Source: Agrocybe praecox
Lineage: Eukaryota > Basidiomycota > Agaricomycetes > Agaricales > Agrocybaceae
Assembly (NCBI GenBank): GCA_964017145.1
Contig: OZ024840.1
Coordinates: 124,001-188,000 of the forward strand
Reading direction: 5' to 3'
DNA length: 64,000 bases
Shown: piece after piece, positions 20,700 through 31,519 of the stretch
Layout of the letters: every line of letters starts with the position of its first letter
Numbering within the stretch: the stretch's first letter is position 1
Notes under the pieces: model-generated
Told to the model about the DNA's origin: nothing
The model's database searches: none
What the model saw: the letters and a program-made list of their open reading frames with translations, nothing else
Position numbers and translations under genes: made by a program

Positions 20700-23040
20700 G
20701 TTAATTACCCCGCACTCTCAGTGAACTGTCAGCGGCGCTCAACCACTCAAGTACTCAACGTTCGACGTTAACAATCATGCCGCTGATCCCATCCCATGCC
20801 TTCCCTCATCCTATATACTCCCTCCAGTCATAGTCGTAGGCTCGACTTGGATGTTGGCGTTTTGCGAGCACTCTCGATTTCGACCGACAAATTTCTGAGC
20901 ATTCACGATATTTTAATGATACCTCCTCCAACTTTTCTCACAGCGTCATCCGCTCGAAACATCAACGACGAGCGTTATAAGAAGCCATCGATCCATGCAT
21001 TCGTTCTCCCTTGCATAGAAGTTGTGGTTGCTCAAATACCCAATCATGATTTTACCTTCTCCCAGCGGGTGATTAGGTAGAAGACGGATGATGCACTTAC
21101 GTCGTCTGTCCATGCGATCGTTCATAAGGGCACATCCAGACACGCCTTCTAGTTGGCACGTACGTTGATGAGGGGTACCCGGTGAGCCAGGTTGTTATAT
21201 GCTCAATACACCAACAACTGATGTTCTCTGGCCGAACAGACGTCTATTCTCCATCTAATTCCATCGCTTTCACCTCGCTCGACCCTTCGCATTACCATTA
21301 CCACTGACATCATTCGCATTGGCTGTTGTCAATGAAGTGGGTCTACCCCAGAATGGGCATTACGGATGTAATGCACCCATCCTCAAGGCCTCACCACCAA
21401 CCCTGGAGTCCATACCCGCCTCGACTGGGTATAATTCGAAGGCAGAGCTCCAGAAAACGAACGGCGTCTGGTTTTCCTCGTCGTTGCCGCAACATAGAAA
21501 TTTGTCGAGGTGGCCGCGGTATGGATTCTTTTTCGCAGTTTTCCATTTAATCTTTCTTGTATACTCCTCAAGCATAGATTTTCTGTTCTTTACGATCTCT
21601 TCACGTTCTTGCTCTTTTTATTGCATGCATACGCACCGTTCCCATTTGTCCGCTTCTCCGACATCGAACTAACCTATTCATTTCTCTTTATATTCCAACA
21701 GCGGCTTCTTCCAACAAACCCAAGAAGAAGATTCTCCGCATATGAGGTCTTGTTAAACTCATAATCCTCAGCTATACCAGCAGCCATCCATCGTGGGTCG
21801 TCGGATGAGGGTCAGTTATACTCTGCAATTTCTCTTACCACGACAACATTAACACATCTAAAACACTCACAGGAGCAGCACCTACTTCGGCGTCAGCCCT
21901 TCCGATAAAAACTACAAACACGCCGCGCGTCGTTGGTCAACAGCTCAGTAGCGAAGAGAATGTTAGCATCGACTCCAATACTGGCACAGCCACATTCCAC
22001 AATCACCCACGGGCAAACGATGGACACCCAAAAAGAAAGTCAGATTCAAGCCAGTGTTCTAGCCGATGCAGGGTCTTCATAAGAGGATGCAGGATTTGGT
22101 ACTGCTGAGCGGATGAAGGCTGGAGCATCCATTTGTATGGTGGTGGCATTCATAGACTCGAGTAATTCGAAAACAGACTGTCGTGGTATGTCTCTCTATT
22201 TCTTTTATCTTTTATTCGCATGCATGCAGGTCTTCTTGTCTCACCTGGAGTTGCTATCATTTTGTCGTCGAAGATGCCATAGAGTTTATTCATACCAAAT
22301 CCAATGCCTTATGTTATTTTTTTGAAACATTATTTTCCCCTTTCTCGCTCATCCTCAAACGTCAAGCTGACCACTTTTTACTCCCTCTTCTCAAGGACCG
22401 CACCGATTCTCCAAAGATGCTCGCTCGGTCTATTCTCAACGTCGTATCCAACAACAAATCGATTACAAACTCGATAGCTGGATAATAACGCCCTGGGTCG
22501 GTACCTGACGCGGCTATAGGACAAGGGTCAGTTGCAGCACTTTACTCATACCGGGAGGATTATGATGAAGCTGGATATGTACAAATGGGAACATAGTTGC
22601 TTGGCCGATGTCGAATTAAAAACAACGTCGATATACAGCACAGCACAGCCACAACAACTTCCCCGGAATACGAACGCAGGCGAAAGTGGGATTTAAAGTG
22701 TTTCTACAAGAGGTCCTGAAGGTGAAGCGCGTGTTATAAAACTCATGGTCGTCTTTTGCTAACGCTTTCGCTGCTCAAGCGCCCTCAAGGACCAGGGTGG
22801 TCTGCACTAAACTCTGCATTGTTCGAACACGAAGGAAGGAAAGGACATCGGGTACTGTTTCTACGACTTATGTGCTGTCCTTTCCTTAGTTTCTTTTGTT
22901 TTATTCTCGCTATCCTGCTCTTGTGTTTGTTGTTTTTCATTGTCTCTAACTTTTGTTTTTACATTTTTCTCTCGGTTACAAAAACTTTCTATTATTCCAT
23001 ACTAATAGTACTGGTTTTTCTATCATATGTTCAAAGGCGA
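20700..23040 (+). repeat. Segment X, copy 2 (unidentified, partly open)
   Basis: The segment is convergent with the 3' end of NACHT B. It includes a stretch RRLDLDVGVLRALSIS at about 20,840 that is matched at the amino-acid level by copy 3 (RRLDLEDVVFRELYVS, about 34,930). It also includes a terminal-exon-like frame at 21873-22108 of 77 codons, beginning after an acag acceptor and encoding a Thr/Pro/Ser-rich basic peptide with HPKRKSDSS. No known domain was recognised. It could be a lineage-specific multi-exon gene; splicing of the rest is unclear. Confidence 0.45.
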
Positions 23041-25276
23041 GTACGGAACTTTTGTATCAATGAAGCAATCCCCGTCTGGTTGAATTTTTTCTTTTTCTCT
23101 TTTTCTCTTTTTGCGTAGTTGGTTCTTCCCACAAATGTTAGTTATGCGCGCATTATCAATAATAATTCATTCAAATTTGTACCTGTGATTATCTCGACAG
23201 CCTGGTTCGTCTGCGTAATCTGAAATTCCGTTTGTTCTTCGCCCGATGATCCTTTCCACGATTATTAGTTGAATAGAGCAAACAATGTATTTCACGCATA
23301 CCTGCAATTATTTTGACTTCCTGCCGCGGTTGAGCTCCTATCTCTTGCTCTGATGCCAGATCTTTCAAGATCGGACATTAGTATCTATGCTATCGCAATT
23401 GGGGCGTTGAATGCCCATACCTGATATCATCGCAACTTCCAGATTTGAGGTAGTGCCACTTTCTTCACACTCCATTCTCTCTTCTCGCTCTGAGATAAAT
23501 GTTAGTCATACAATTACAATTTACAAATGGTATATCGAAACCCATACCTTTTATATCACCAGAGTCGCTGTTTGTTTTCGAGCTATCGTCATCAGACTGC
23601 ATTCTCTTCAGGTATTTATTTACTGCTCGGCGCGCTCTCCGGCTGAGGGACGGGAACATCATAGACATGGGTGAGAAAGGCTTGTTGCAAAATGCTATGA
23701 GCTCCGGATCTCGTTCAGCCATCGGGAGAATTTTGGGAAGATATTCCAGATGGGCTATATAGTCCCTCCAGTATCCTCCTCGAATAGGATGGATCACTAA
23801 TTGAGTCCAGTCAAACGACACCAAAGAAAAGATAGACACGCGGGCGAAATCCGGACTCCGTCGCAAAAATGTTATTTTAGGGAGTTTTTCATAGGTGGAT
23901 AAAAGCACGCGTCGTCGATGGTATATAAAAATAGGTCTCTCTTCGTTTTTATGGATTTTGTGGAATGAGGTACGCATATGCCATTTCCAGGGACGACATT
24001 TTCTTGTCTGCCTCTCCGTGTGTTCGATCTTTAGATATCTCTTTGTTTCAACCGTCGCAGTTCGGTCTGCATCGCAGAGATATTTGAGACAGTGTAGCGC
24101 TGCTCTGGAGACTATACGCGATCGTTCAGAAATGGTGAGAATTTTATGGAAACCATCACGCAGTAGCGCCCGAATCTCGTCATAGTCGAAAGCCCCCGGG
24201 TCATCAGTCGATAATCTCAGGGCCTGGTGCAGCAAATCCAATGGGCTTTCAAACCAAAGTTTGCCGAATTTGATGCTCGCCTTGATACAATCCGTGACGA
24301 ACACGAAATTTCTTTTAAGGTTGTTAACCCCGTCTTTGGTATGAAGATACCACAATGTGCACTGGAAAAGGATCCCCAGATATTGTTTGAAAATGTCTTC
24401 AAGCTCGTGATGCTCTTTCCTCTAATATTCTTCAGAAGTAAGTTTCTTTCCAGTCTGGTAATAAGACGAAAACCCACAAGTTTTGCAAGTATAAATATTA
24501 GTGCATCAGCAAAATCATAGTCAGGGCAAGTGAATGTGTGGCTGGAGAAAAGATCTTGAAAAAAAGATTCCACAGGGAACTTCACAAAGGCATCGAGGAA
24601 CTCCGCTTGGGTGGCCGGACTACAGTCAGGAATTGCCTGGATGAGGTAATAACAATCATTATTTGTTGGATATACACAATTATTTGAAAAAAAAATGTGC
24701 CCCTTGAATCGACAATTTCGGCCTTGACCTATAGAAAGAGTGGAAAGATCGGTGATAGTAAAAGACGTGTCAAATAATGATGTACCTGAGAATATCTGAA
24801 CTGCACGAAGAAAATGTGATGCTCTGGTGTCGGCCAAGCTCATATAGTAGAGCGTTTGTGATCGAGATGGATCAAAAAGAAAGTCTGCAAGGGACTTGTG
24901 GAGAATGTACACACAACAGAATGTTTTCTTTTTCTCCTGTTTCACGGACACAACACTTGAGAGATCGGAGATTATAGCTTCTCTTTGCGTTGCGACTCAC
25001 GGTGCTTATGATATGACTAAGGGGACAAAATGTTTGCATATTGGCAACATGGTAGGTGACTGACTGTGTCACGGAAACACAACTAAGGAACATGTAAGCT
25101 ACTAGCAGCATGTTGGGCGAAAACACGCGTAGCGTGTTTCCCAAGCCAACGGCACTCCACAGACTGAGACGAGACGCGTTACCCGACAGCTAGGAGTGAG
25201 CGACGCATCGTGTGAGTCTCGATTCCCCTGTCTGTAGGAGCGAAAAAATAGCTCACGTCATCATAGGCTTGCTCAT

Positions 25277-28200
25277 TCAGCGCGCCGGTGGTACTGTGAT
25301 GTATCGCGTAAAATCCACCTGAGTACTTGGAGATGACTGCATGTAGGGCGCGAGGATTTGCGCGTGTTTTGTTAGGTATAGTTGAAAGGCATCGCTGGCC
25401 CAGCGTCCTTTTGCCTTCATAACTTCAAATGGCACCCCCCTAAGCAGATATTCCAGTGTGGCGCCGATACGGATCCCATGACCCTGTAGGGGTTCTAGAC
25501 CTGCTGCTCGAGCTGCCGCCGCTACTGTTTTTAAGAATTTTGACTTCGTCAGAGGGCGGTGGCCATCCTTGAACTTGTATGCAAATAGGTGCTCTGTGTC
25601 GGCGGGGTTATTCAGCTGCCTGAATGGGTTATTTGTTAGCGTTTGGCATCAGCCTTGAACGGATAAGCGGGTACCTGTGATGAGCGAGAGCAGCATCGGG
25701 ATCTGTTTCCCCCTCTTGCCGTGCCCAGTGCACGTCCTCTCCAGCCGTGCTCGTCTTCGTACGAGGGAGGCGAAGGACGGTCATCTGGTTTCCCTGCCTG
25801 TCCACCGATGTGCTCAAGCCTGACGTTGTGACGTGCTTTTCTGGGTCAAATGCATCAAGCCGAGGGACTGTGAACTCGCCCAGACGAGCTGCTGCGTAGA
25901 AGCAGGTGGTGAGGCATGCATACACTGCTGCGTCAAGAGGTGCGGCCATGTCAAGCTGCCCTTTTACTGCCAGAATGAAATCCGGGGTGTATGGGCGCCG
26001 TTTTTTCCTCTTGGAGGTGGGTGGTGCCAGTTTTTCTGCGGCATTCAGCATTGTTTTGATTTCACTTTCATTTATATTCCAGCTTATACCGTAGAGGGTG
26101 TGCCATGCTCGCAAGGCATGCACATAGTTATGCAGTGTTTTGTTAGAGTATGCGCCCGCCATGCTTGCCAGAAAGGCCGCCACCAGGACTGGACTAGCAG
26201 GGGTGCGCTGCCACTCGGGAATGCTTTTCGAATCACAGTAGCAGTGAAAGGCAAGCAAACCTGATCCGTACGTCACTAATGTTGACTCTGTCCAGGCATG
26301 TCCCATGACTGACTCAATCTTCTCTAGGTCTTCCATTGACAGATTTATTACTTGCCCTTCGGCGTCTTTCGACTGACGTGAGTGATATGGTTTCCATCGA
26401 TAAAGCCGCTCTCTTGCTAGGCAGTGTGGGCGACATGTGGATTCGATTGGAGTACGATGAGTGGGATATGGGGCTGGACGCGCCGGTCGTGCATTGTCCG
26501 ACGGGGATTTGTCTTGAGAGGAGCTAGAATTCTGTCTGGGCAAGGTATGCAAATTCGTTTTCTTCCTCTTGTCGTTGATTGAGCCGCTGACGCTCTTCGT
26601 CTGAGTAAGGGTTTCCTTGCTTTTGTGTTGGGAAGGATATCGGGCTGTGTGCAGTGTCCAGTTGATTCTCTGCATCGTGTTCGATAATGAAGGGGCGAAG
26701 TTCGACTGGGATGGATATTTTGGGGAGAAGGAGGGCTGCGGGTGGGTAGATGCCCCTTGAGGGGCCGTCCGCTGGGTTGAATCTGCTTGCAATGTATCTG
26801 GTGTGTATAGTAAACTGCGATTTTTTTGTGTACGCAAATATTCTTCGAAATACTTCATTTGTAGGTTTGTTTCGGCTGCGTCCTTTCCACCATCCCTCGA
26901 CAACTCCCATGTTGTCACCGAAGACTTTGAGATGCTTTTGTCAGATGGGCAGATGTGCTCGCATAAGGTCCTTGTAAGGAGTTCGAAACCGACACTTTCC
27001 GCCCATCCAATGTTGCGTCCTTCGGCCTTCCATCCTGGTAATAATTTCCATGCCTGCCATTTGTTACCGATAATGATACCGATGCCGACACCGGAGCTGG
27101 CATCTGAGAAGGCTTGGAAATCATTGATTTCGACTGGTCCAGGGATGTTGCGGAAGATGTGTGGTTGTTGCAAGGTCTTTTTCCACCATTCAAGGTCTTC
27201 TGAAGTGCCGCGAGGTGGGGTGCGTGGTACGAAAGGACGATTATGGAAGATGCTGAGCATGGTCTCCAGAGATGTGAGGTAGGTCCGACCTTCTCTGATG
27301 ATGTGACACGAGTGTAGTAATTTTCCATAAAGACTTTGTAGTTGGTTAAGTGTGTGCGTGTGACGGCTTTGCCATTCAGTAATGCTTGTGAGGTACTTTT
27401 CTTTTTTCGAGTCAGGAAGCGCCACAATTTTAGTATCAAGATCCCAATTAAAACCGAGATATGGTACCACCGATGTGAAAGGAACTGTTTTCGTTGGTTC
27501 CCATGGAATACCCAATATTTTGGAAACATGATCGATGTCAGCATCTGTGTAGCAGAGGTTACTATTAGGCGTCGTTGATAGGTCACGTAAAACCGTGCTA
27601 TTATCTTCGTCAAATTCTGAGGGGCATCCACCTTCCATTTCCCCCCCGCAGAACCATATTCTACTTCCATCTTGTCGACGACCTCCGTTTTCCATAATAT
27701 GTCGGTGCCATTCGCGACGTTTAGCATTATATTCAGATAAGTAAGAGCGTGGGACTGCAAAGAAAATGTGGTCATCAACCCACTTCGATAACGGGCCAAT
27801 ACCAAACGCACGGAATATGTCTGCACCTGCATCTGCAAGCCGACCATATAGCCCACCTGCTGAGGATAGGCCGAAGTTGTTGCAGGTGTTGACAGCAAAT
27901 CTGTTGTCACCTTGAAGGCGAATAACCAAACCCACCCATTGTTCCGGTTTGATTGGTATAGTTCGATATGCTTCTGCCACATCCCGGACCGAAGCTTTTG
28001 ACCCCGGAGGTAAATGAAAAATAATAAAGGCGACTGTGTTAAATGTCCCCCAGGTGCACGGGAACTCATCACTGTTGATTTGAGAATTAATGGATGATGT
28101 GTGCAGGAGTGGTGTATGAGGCGAAGAGAAATTATGTACAGGTCGAAACTTGCCAGGTTTCCCTGGCTTGGGTATGATTGATAATGGGGAAGTTTGAAAG

Positions 28201-28658
28201 GGTCCGATGAGGGATTCGAGTTCGGCTTGAGTAAAAGGTCCGATGTACCTTCCAGTCTGAAATTCTTTGATTTCGATGTCCTGATATGCCTCTGAGAATT
28301 GTTCGAGGGATACATTATTAGGTGGTGTATATGTATTAATAGGTGGTATAATACCAGCGTCGAAGCCAAATTCGATGTCGTGGCATAATGTTGGGTAACG
28401 AGAGGTAAGGTTATATTGTTCGAGTGCATCTCTCCATGCCTTAGAGATATACGGAGTGAGGGCCTTACGCCTTCTGTGCTCGAGGGCAGTCCTGGGCTCC
28501 ATGATCGATTTGTTCGCATCCGGAGCAAATGTGTCGTGCACGATGATCTGTGCTGGCACATCCCATAGGTCGTTGCCAATCCGAGCATAACTGCGATCCC
28601 GAAGACAAGGAGATAAGTCGGCCATTTTCGCTGCGTCGTACTTTGGTCTGACCTCCAT
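25277..28658 (-). CDS. RT / RNase H / tyrosine recombinase region of the DIRS element (frameshifted)
   Basis: One frame runs from ATG 28658 to 25675. A 55-nt intron (25674-25620) joins it to the last exon 25619-25277, giving about 1,108 codons. RT motifs: KPGKFRPVHNFSSPH, SVRDVAEAYRTIPI (catalytic Asp), CNNFGLSSAGG and KWVDDHIFF. RNase H starts with FQAFSDASSGVG and WAESVGFELL, but its second half (VFGDNMGVVEGWWKGRSRNK…FNPADGPSRG, 26910-26524) lies in a different frame after about 26,950. The recombinase part returns to the first frame: TYGSGLLAFHCYCD, YAAARLGEFTVPR, and, after the intron, GHGIRIGATLEYLLRG (His-x-x-Arg) with the catalytic Tyr region GRWASDAFQLYL. The long single frame therefore reads about 150 residues out of register in the middle. 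This copy probably cannot make full RNase H. Confidence 0.82.
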
Positions 28659-29865
28659 CGAATGTTTTGGAGCTGTTGCACACTCTGATGTTGTGTGGAT
28701 TTCGCCCGAGACATACGGCGCAAACTGATGGGCTTCCCGCTGTTGCGCCGTTGCGAAAATGCGATGTGGACGAATCCTCGTTCTTCATCTTGGGCAACCC
28801 AGTTGTTTTCGTAGGATATGGAGCGTACTGTCTACTAGCCCTCCTGGGTGTTGGTGATGCTGAGCGTGAACGCCCTCTGTAGTACGACGTACTTGGGGTA
28901 TGACGTCTACTGGTGGATCTCCCACTTCGGTTTTGAGAGTTTCCTTCTCGATACGGGAAATCCCTCTGAGCTCGGGTTGGTGTTGACACAGTAAAATTTT
29001 GCAGCTCAGTCATGACTTCCGCTCTCCTTTGGTCATGAAATTTGTCCGCCACTCCTCTCAAAGTTGCTGGATTGATGTTCGCTATGTTGAAGCCTTTGTT
29101 CTGATCCAGGGAATCGTGCCACAACCTGCGCATTTTCGCCTGGAATATGATCAGAATTTTGTCGCCATGTGGGCTTAGGCGCATTTCGTGGTCTTCTAAC
29201 TGGAAGTAAAACTGAGCGAGTGCATGTATGTGCTTCTCGGGCCATTCTAGCTGGCTCATGTAGTGGATCATCGAGCTTTTCCCCATGCTCATCTGTCTCC
29301 AGGTGAGGTCACAGTCCTTGATAATATTCTTCGATGCTTTAAAAGCCGCCAGTGGTTTCAGAGCCACCACTCCGTTTATTTCGGAAAATCCAAATGCGTC
29401 GTTCGAGGTGGATCGGTCGCCGCCGTGATCTTCAAGCGCTGCCTCGCATCCCTCGGGGGTAAAGTAGTATAGTTCCACCCATTCGAAATTCTTCAGTTTA
29501 TTGAGCGCGTATGCTGATGGTCGAGGCATGATCACGTTTTCGCATGAAAGATTTTCGTCGAAGTCATTTATTTTGGCCTTCTTTTTTTCTTGAGGGGGCT
29601 CATTTCGTGCTGCTTCCTCGCGTTGTCTCTCCTCTTCGTGACGTCTTGCTTGCTCTTGTTGTTGTTCCTGCTCAACCTGTAGGTTCCAGGCGTCAATTCG
29701 AGCTTGCCGTCCTTGCTGGTATGCCGCTTCTAGTTGGTTAATGGCCTGTTCGGCTGAAGTCTCCGGTCGTGCTTGAGTTATAACCGCTATGACATTCTCG
29801 TAAGTGGGGTCGTGAAAATTAGGAACCGGTTCAAGGTTCGGGTTTTGCAGCTGAGCATCTGGCAT
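28465..29865 (-). CDS. Gag-like protein of the DIRS element
   Basis: This is a 466-residue open frame beginning ATG CCA GAT. The N-terminal third contains a Gln/Glu/Arg-rich coiled-coil-like region (VEQEQQQEQARRHEEERQRE). The middle is a helical capsid-like region (RLWHDSLDQNKGFNIANINP). An Arg/Ser-rich basic stretch follows. The C-terminus holds two Cys/His clusters: CAVCLGRNPHNIRVC, and CSDWQRPMGC followed by H…RHICSGC…HGAQDC. The Cys/His clusters suggest RNA binding during packaging of the element transcript. Its 3' end overlaps the start of the pol frame by about 190 nt in another frame. Confidence 0.8.
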   Translation of the reverse strand: MPDAQLQNPNLEPVPNFHDPTYENVIAVITQARPETSAEQAINQLEAAYQQGRQARIDAWNLQVEQEQQQEQARRHEEERQREEAARNEPPQEKKKAKINDFDENLSCENVIMPRPSAYALNKLKNFEWVELYYFTPEGCEAALEDHGGDRSTSNDAFGFSEINGVVALKPLAAFKASKNIIKDCDLTWRQMSMGKSSMIHYMSQLEWPEKHIHALAQFYFQLEDHEMRLSPHGDKILIIFQAKMRRLWHDSLDQNKGFNIANINPATLRGVADKFHDQRRAEVMTELQNFTVSTPTRAQRDFPYREGNSQNRSGRSTSRRHTPSTSYYRGRSRSASPTPRRASRQYAPYPTKTTGLPKMKNEDSSTSHFRNGATAGSPSVCAVCLGRNPHNIRVCNSSKTFDGGQTKVRRSENGRLISLSSGSQLCSDWQRPMGCASTDHRARHICSGCEQIDHGAQDCPRAQKA

Positions 29866-31519
29866 TCTTCGTGAGTGATAGTTTAGGGACTAGGATATTA
29901 GACTATGATTTATGATATGTTTGTAGCAATGAAAAACAAAGCACGAGTTGACGTCGCTCGTCGCGCTGGAGAGTTTCGCTTTCTGTCCTTGCGAGCGAGG
30001 TGGCAGAGCGAAGGAAAGAAGTGCACGTGATGCACTTCCGTCTGCTCAAAGACGATATTCTAGCTCTTCGCTTGTACCTCGCTTCGCTATAGAAACGAAC
30101 ACATCCCCATCGTGTAAGCCAAGGTACGCCTCTAGCACAGGAGTGGAAATCCGGGAGTTTAAAGCGACATAGCCCAACATCTTGACGGTCAGAGATGTGT
30201 CCTCTGTCTGATTAAGTATGCGCATATAAAGCGCATCCAGTTGGGCAAACGGAAGATCTTTTTTCGGTGGTTGCAGGCCGAGGACTATCTTAAGTCGTGC
30301 ATCAGGTCTATGGCGCGGAGATTTCACGAAATTAATTACAGTCGAAACATAGATAAATTGGCCCGACGCCGTATCTATGAGTTGTTCGATGTTACCTTCA
30401 CCAGGCCACCGTTCAGGTATTGAGTGCTTGTTAACATGGCCCTCGCGGATCTCGTTGAAATTATCGCACAGATATTTTCTGATATCGTTATCAGATTGGT
30501 AATTGTTGCCCAGGGATACTGTGAAGACCATTGGACTCATTTGAACTCCGTGAATGAAATTTTTGATGTTGTTTTCCGGACGACTACAGACAAGGAATCG
30601 GACGGGGCATGGAGAGTAGGATTTTATGAGATCTCTGATGGTATCCAAAATATCGCGCTGGCTGGATTGATCTATGCACTCGTCCAGTCCATCTATAACT
30701 ATGAGACGGCGGACGCGTCGGGCGTCCGTAGCATAGAACAACATTAACGGGTCCATCACAAGGGATACGAACTGCGTTCGCAGGGACTTGGTGAAAATAA
30801 GGGGATCGTAGGCGATATAGTTGGACACCGCGGTACGTATAGTAGGGTGAATACCACAAATCTGATAGGCGATTGTCGATACAAGACACTTAGAATGATT
30901 CCTTGTGCCATCGCTCGAGCCGAAAAAGAAACCGGCAAGCAAAGTTTCTTCCTGCGCACAGCGCTCGCAGATGCTCCTCCCGATGGCGGATTTCCCAGCA
31001 CCCGCAGCTCCAGTAAGCCAGTTGACAGCCTTTTCACTGGTATCTTCGTCTGCTCCTGCAAGCCAGTCTACGATTGCCTGTATGACCGCCATACGGGTTC
31101 CCGGATGGCATCTCGGTGGGTCGAAGATGTGACCCGAATTATGAAGGGCGTTGGGCGTCACAACCTCCAGAAGTATATCATATCCATCTGGAGGACTGAG
31201 ATGTTTAATTTACAATAAGAAAAAAATACTGTGACGTACCCTTTGCTCCACCATGAAAATGGGAGTTTTGAATGCTGGTGAACGTACCACCAGTGATGAT
31301 GGCTTGGGATGCTGGGAAGAAAGATCCCAAACGCTGATTTCCGCTCATGAAATGTCCCCAAAATCGTTAAAATCTGTATCAGAGCGAGAAAGATAGAAGA
31401 TGGAGAAGATGGCAGAGAAGAAACCTAAGTGGGAAACATGTGCGAACGTATATGTATTCTTCGTGACACGGAAAACAAAGTACACATAATCGGGATGGTA
31501 ATAGGATATACGATCCTAC

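Larger units (their letters stand above)
24984..30101 (-). mobile_element. DIRS-class tyrosine-recombinase retrotransposon, about 5.1 kb
   Basis: The element lies inside exon 2 of NACHT B. It carries, in order on the minus strand, a Gag-like ORF, an RT/RNase H region and a tyrosine recombinase, and it lacks protease, integrase and LTRs, as expected of DIRS elements. Boundaries were placed by comparison with uninterrupted paralogues (gatggggatg on one side, aagctataat on the other), with a few bases of uncertainty. No target-site duplication is evident, as expected for recombinase-mediated insertion. The 5' untranslated end contains the hairpin gaagtgca…tgcacttc (about 30,015-30,035). The 3' end contains the palindrome acacgctacgcgtgt (about 25,120-25,137). 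Confidence 0.88.
23057..31348 (-). pseudogene. NACHT STAND ATPase gene B, split by a DIRS element
   Basis: The 5' part is exon 1 31348-31240 and exon 2 from 31187 to about 30102. The frame is open through P-loop GAAGAGKSAIG, LIVIDGLDE and VCSRPENN, and ends at LEAYLGLHDGD. The 3' part resumes at about 24983 (AIISDLSSVVSV…) and runs with normal splice sites to 23057. It retains the helical C-terminal half and a mini-exon tail ending in a Lys/Arg-rich segment (KEKKRKRKNS). Aligned with genes C and D, the coding sequence is colinear on both sides of the insertion, with only a few bases uncertain. No other stop or frameshift was found, so the retroelement is the only lesion seen. A truncated N-terminal NACHT protein could still be made. 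Confidence 0.88.

Noticed and set aside
26915..28723. 602-codon minus frame within the DIRS element
   Set aside because: It has no RT, RNase H or recombinase motif and overlaps the RT frame, so it is an out-of-frame shadow.
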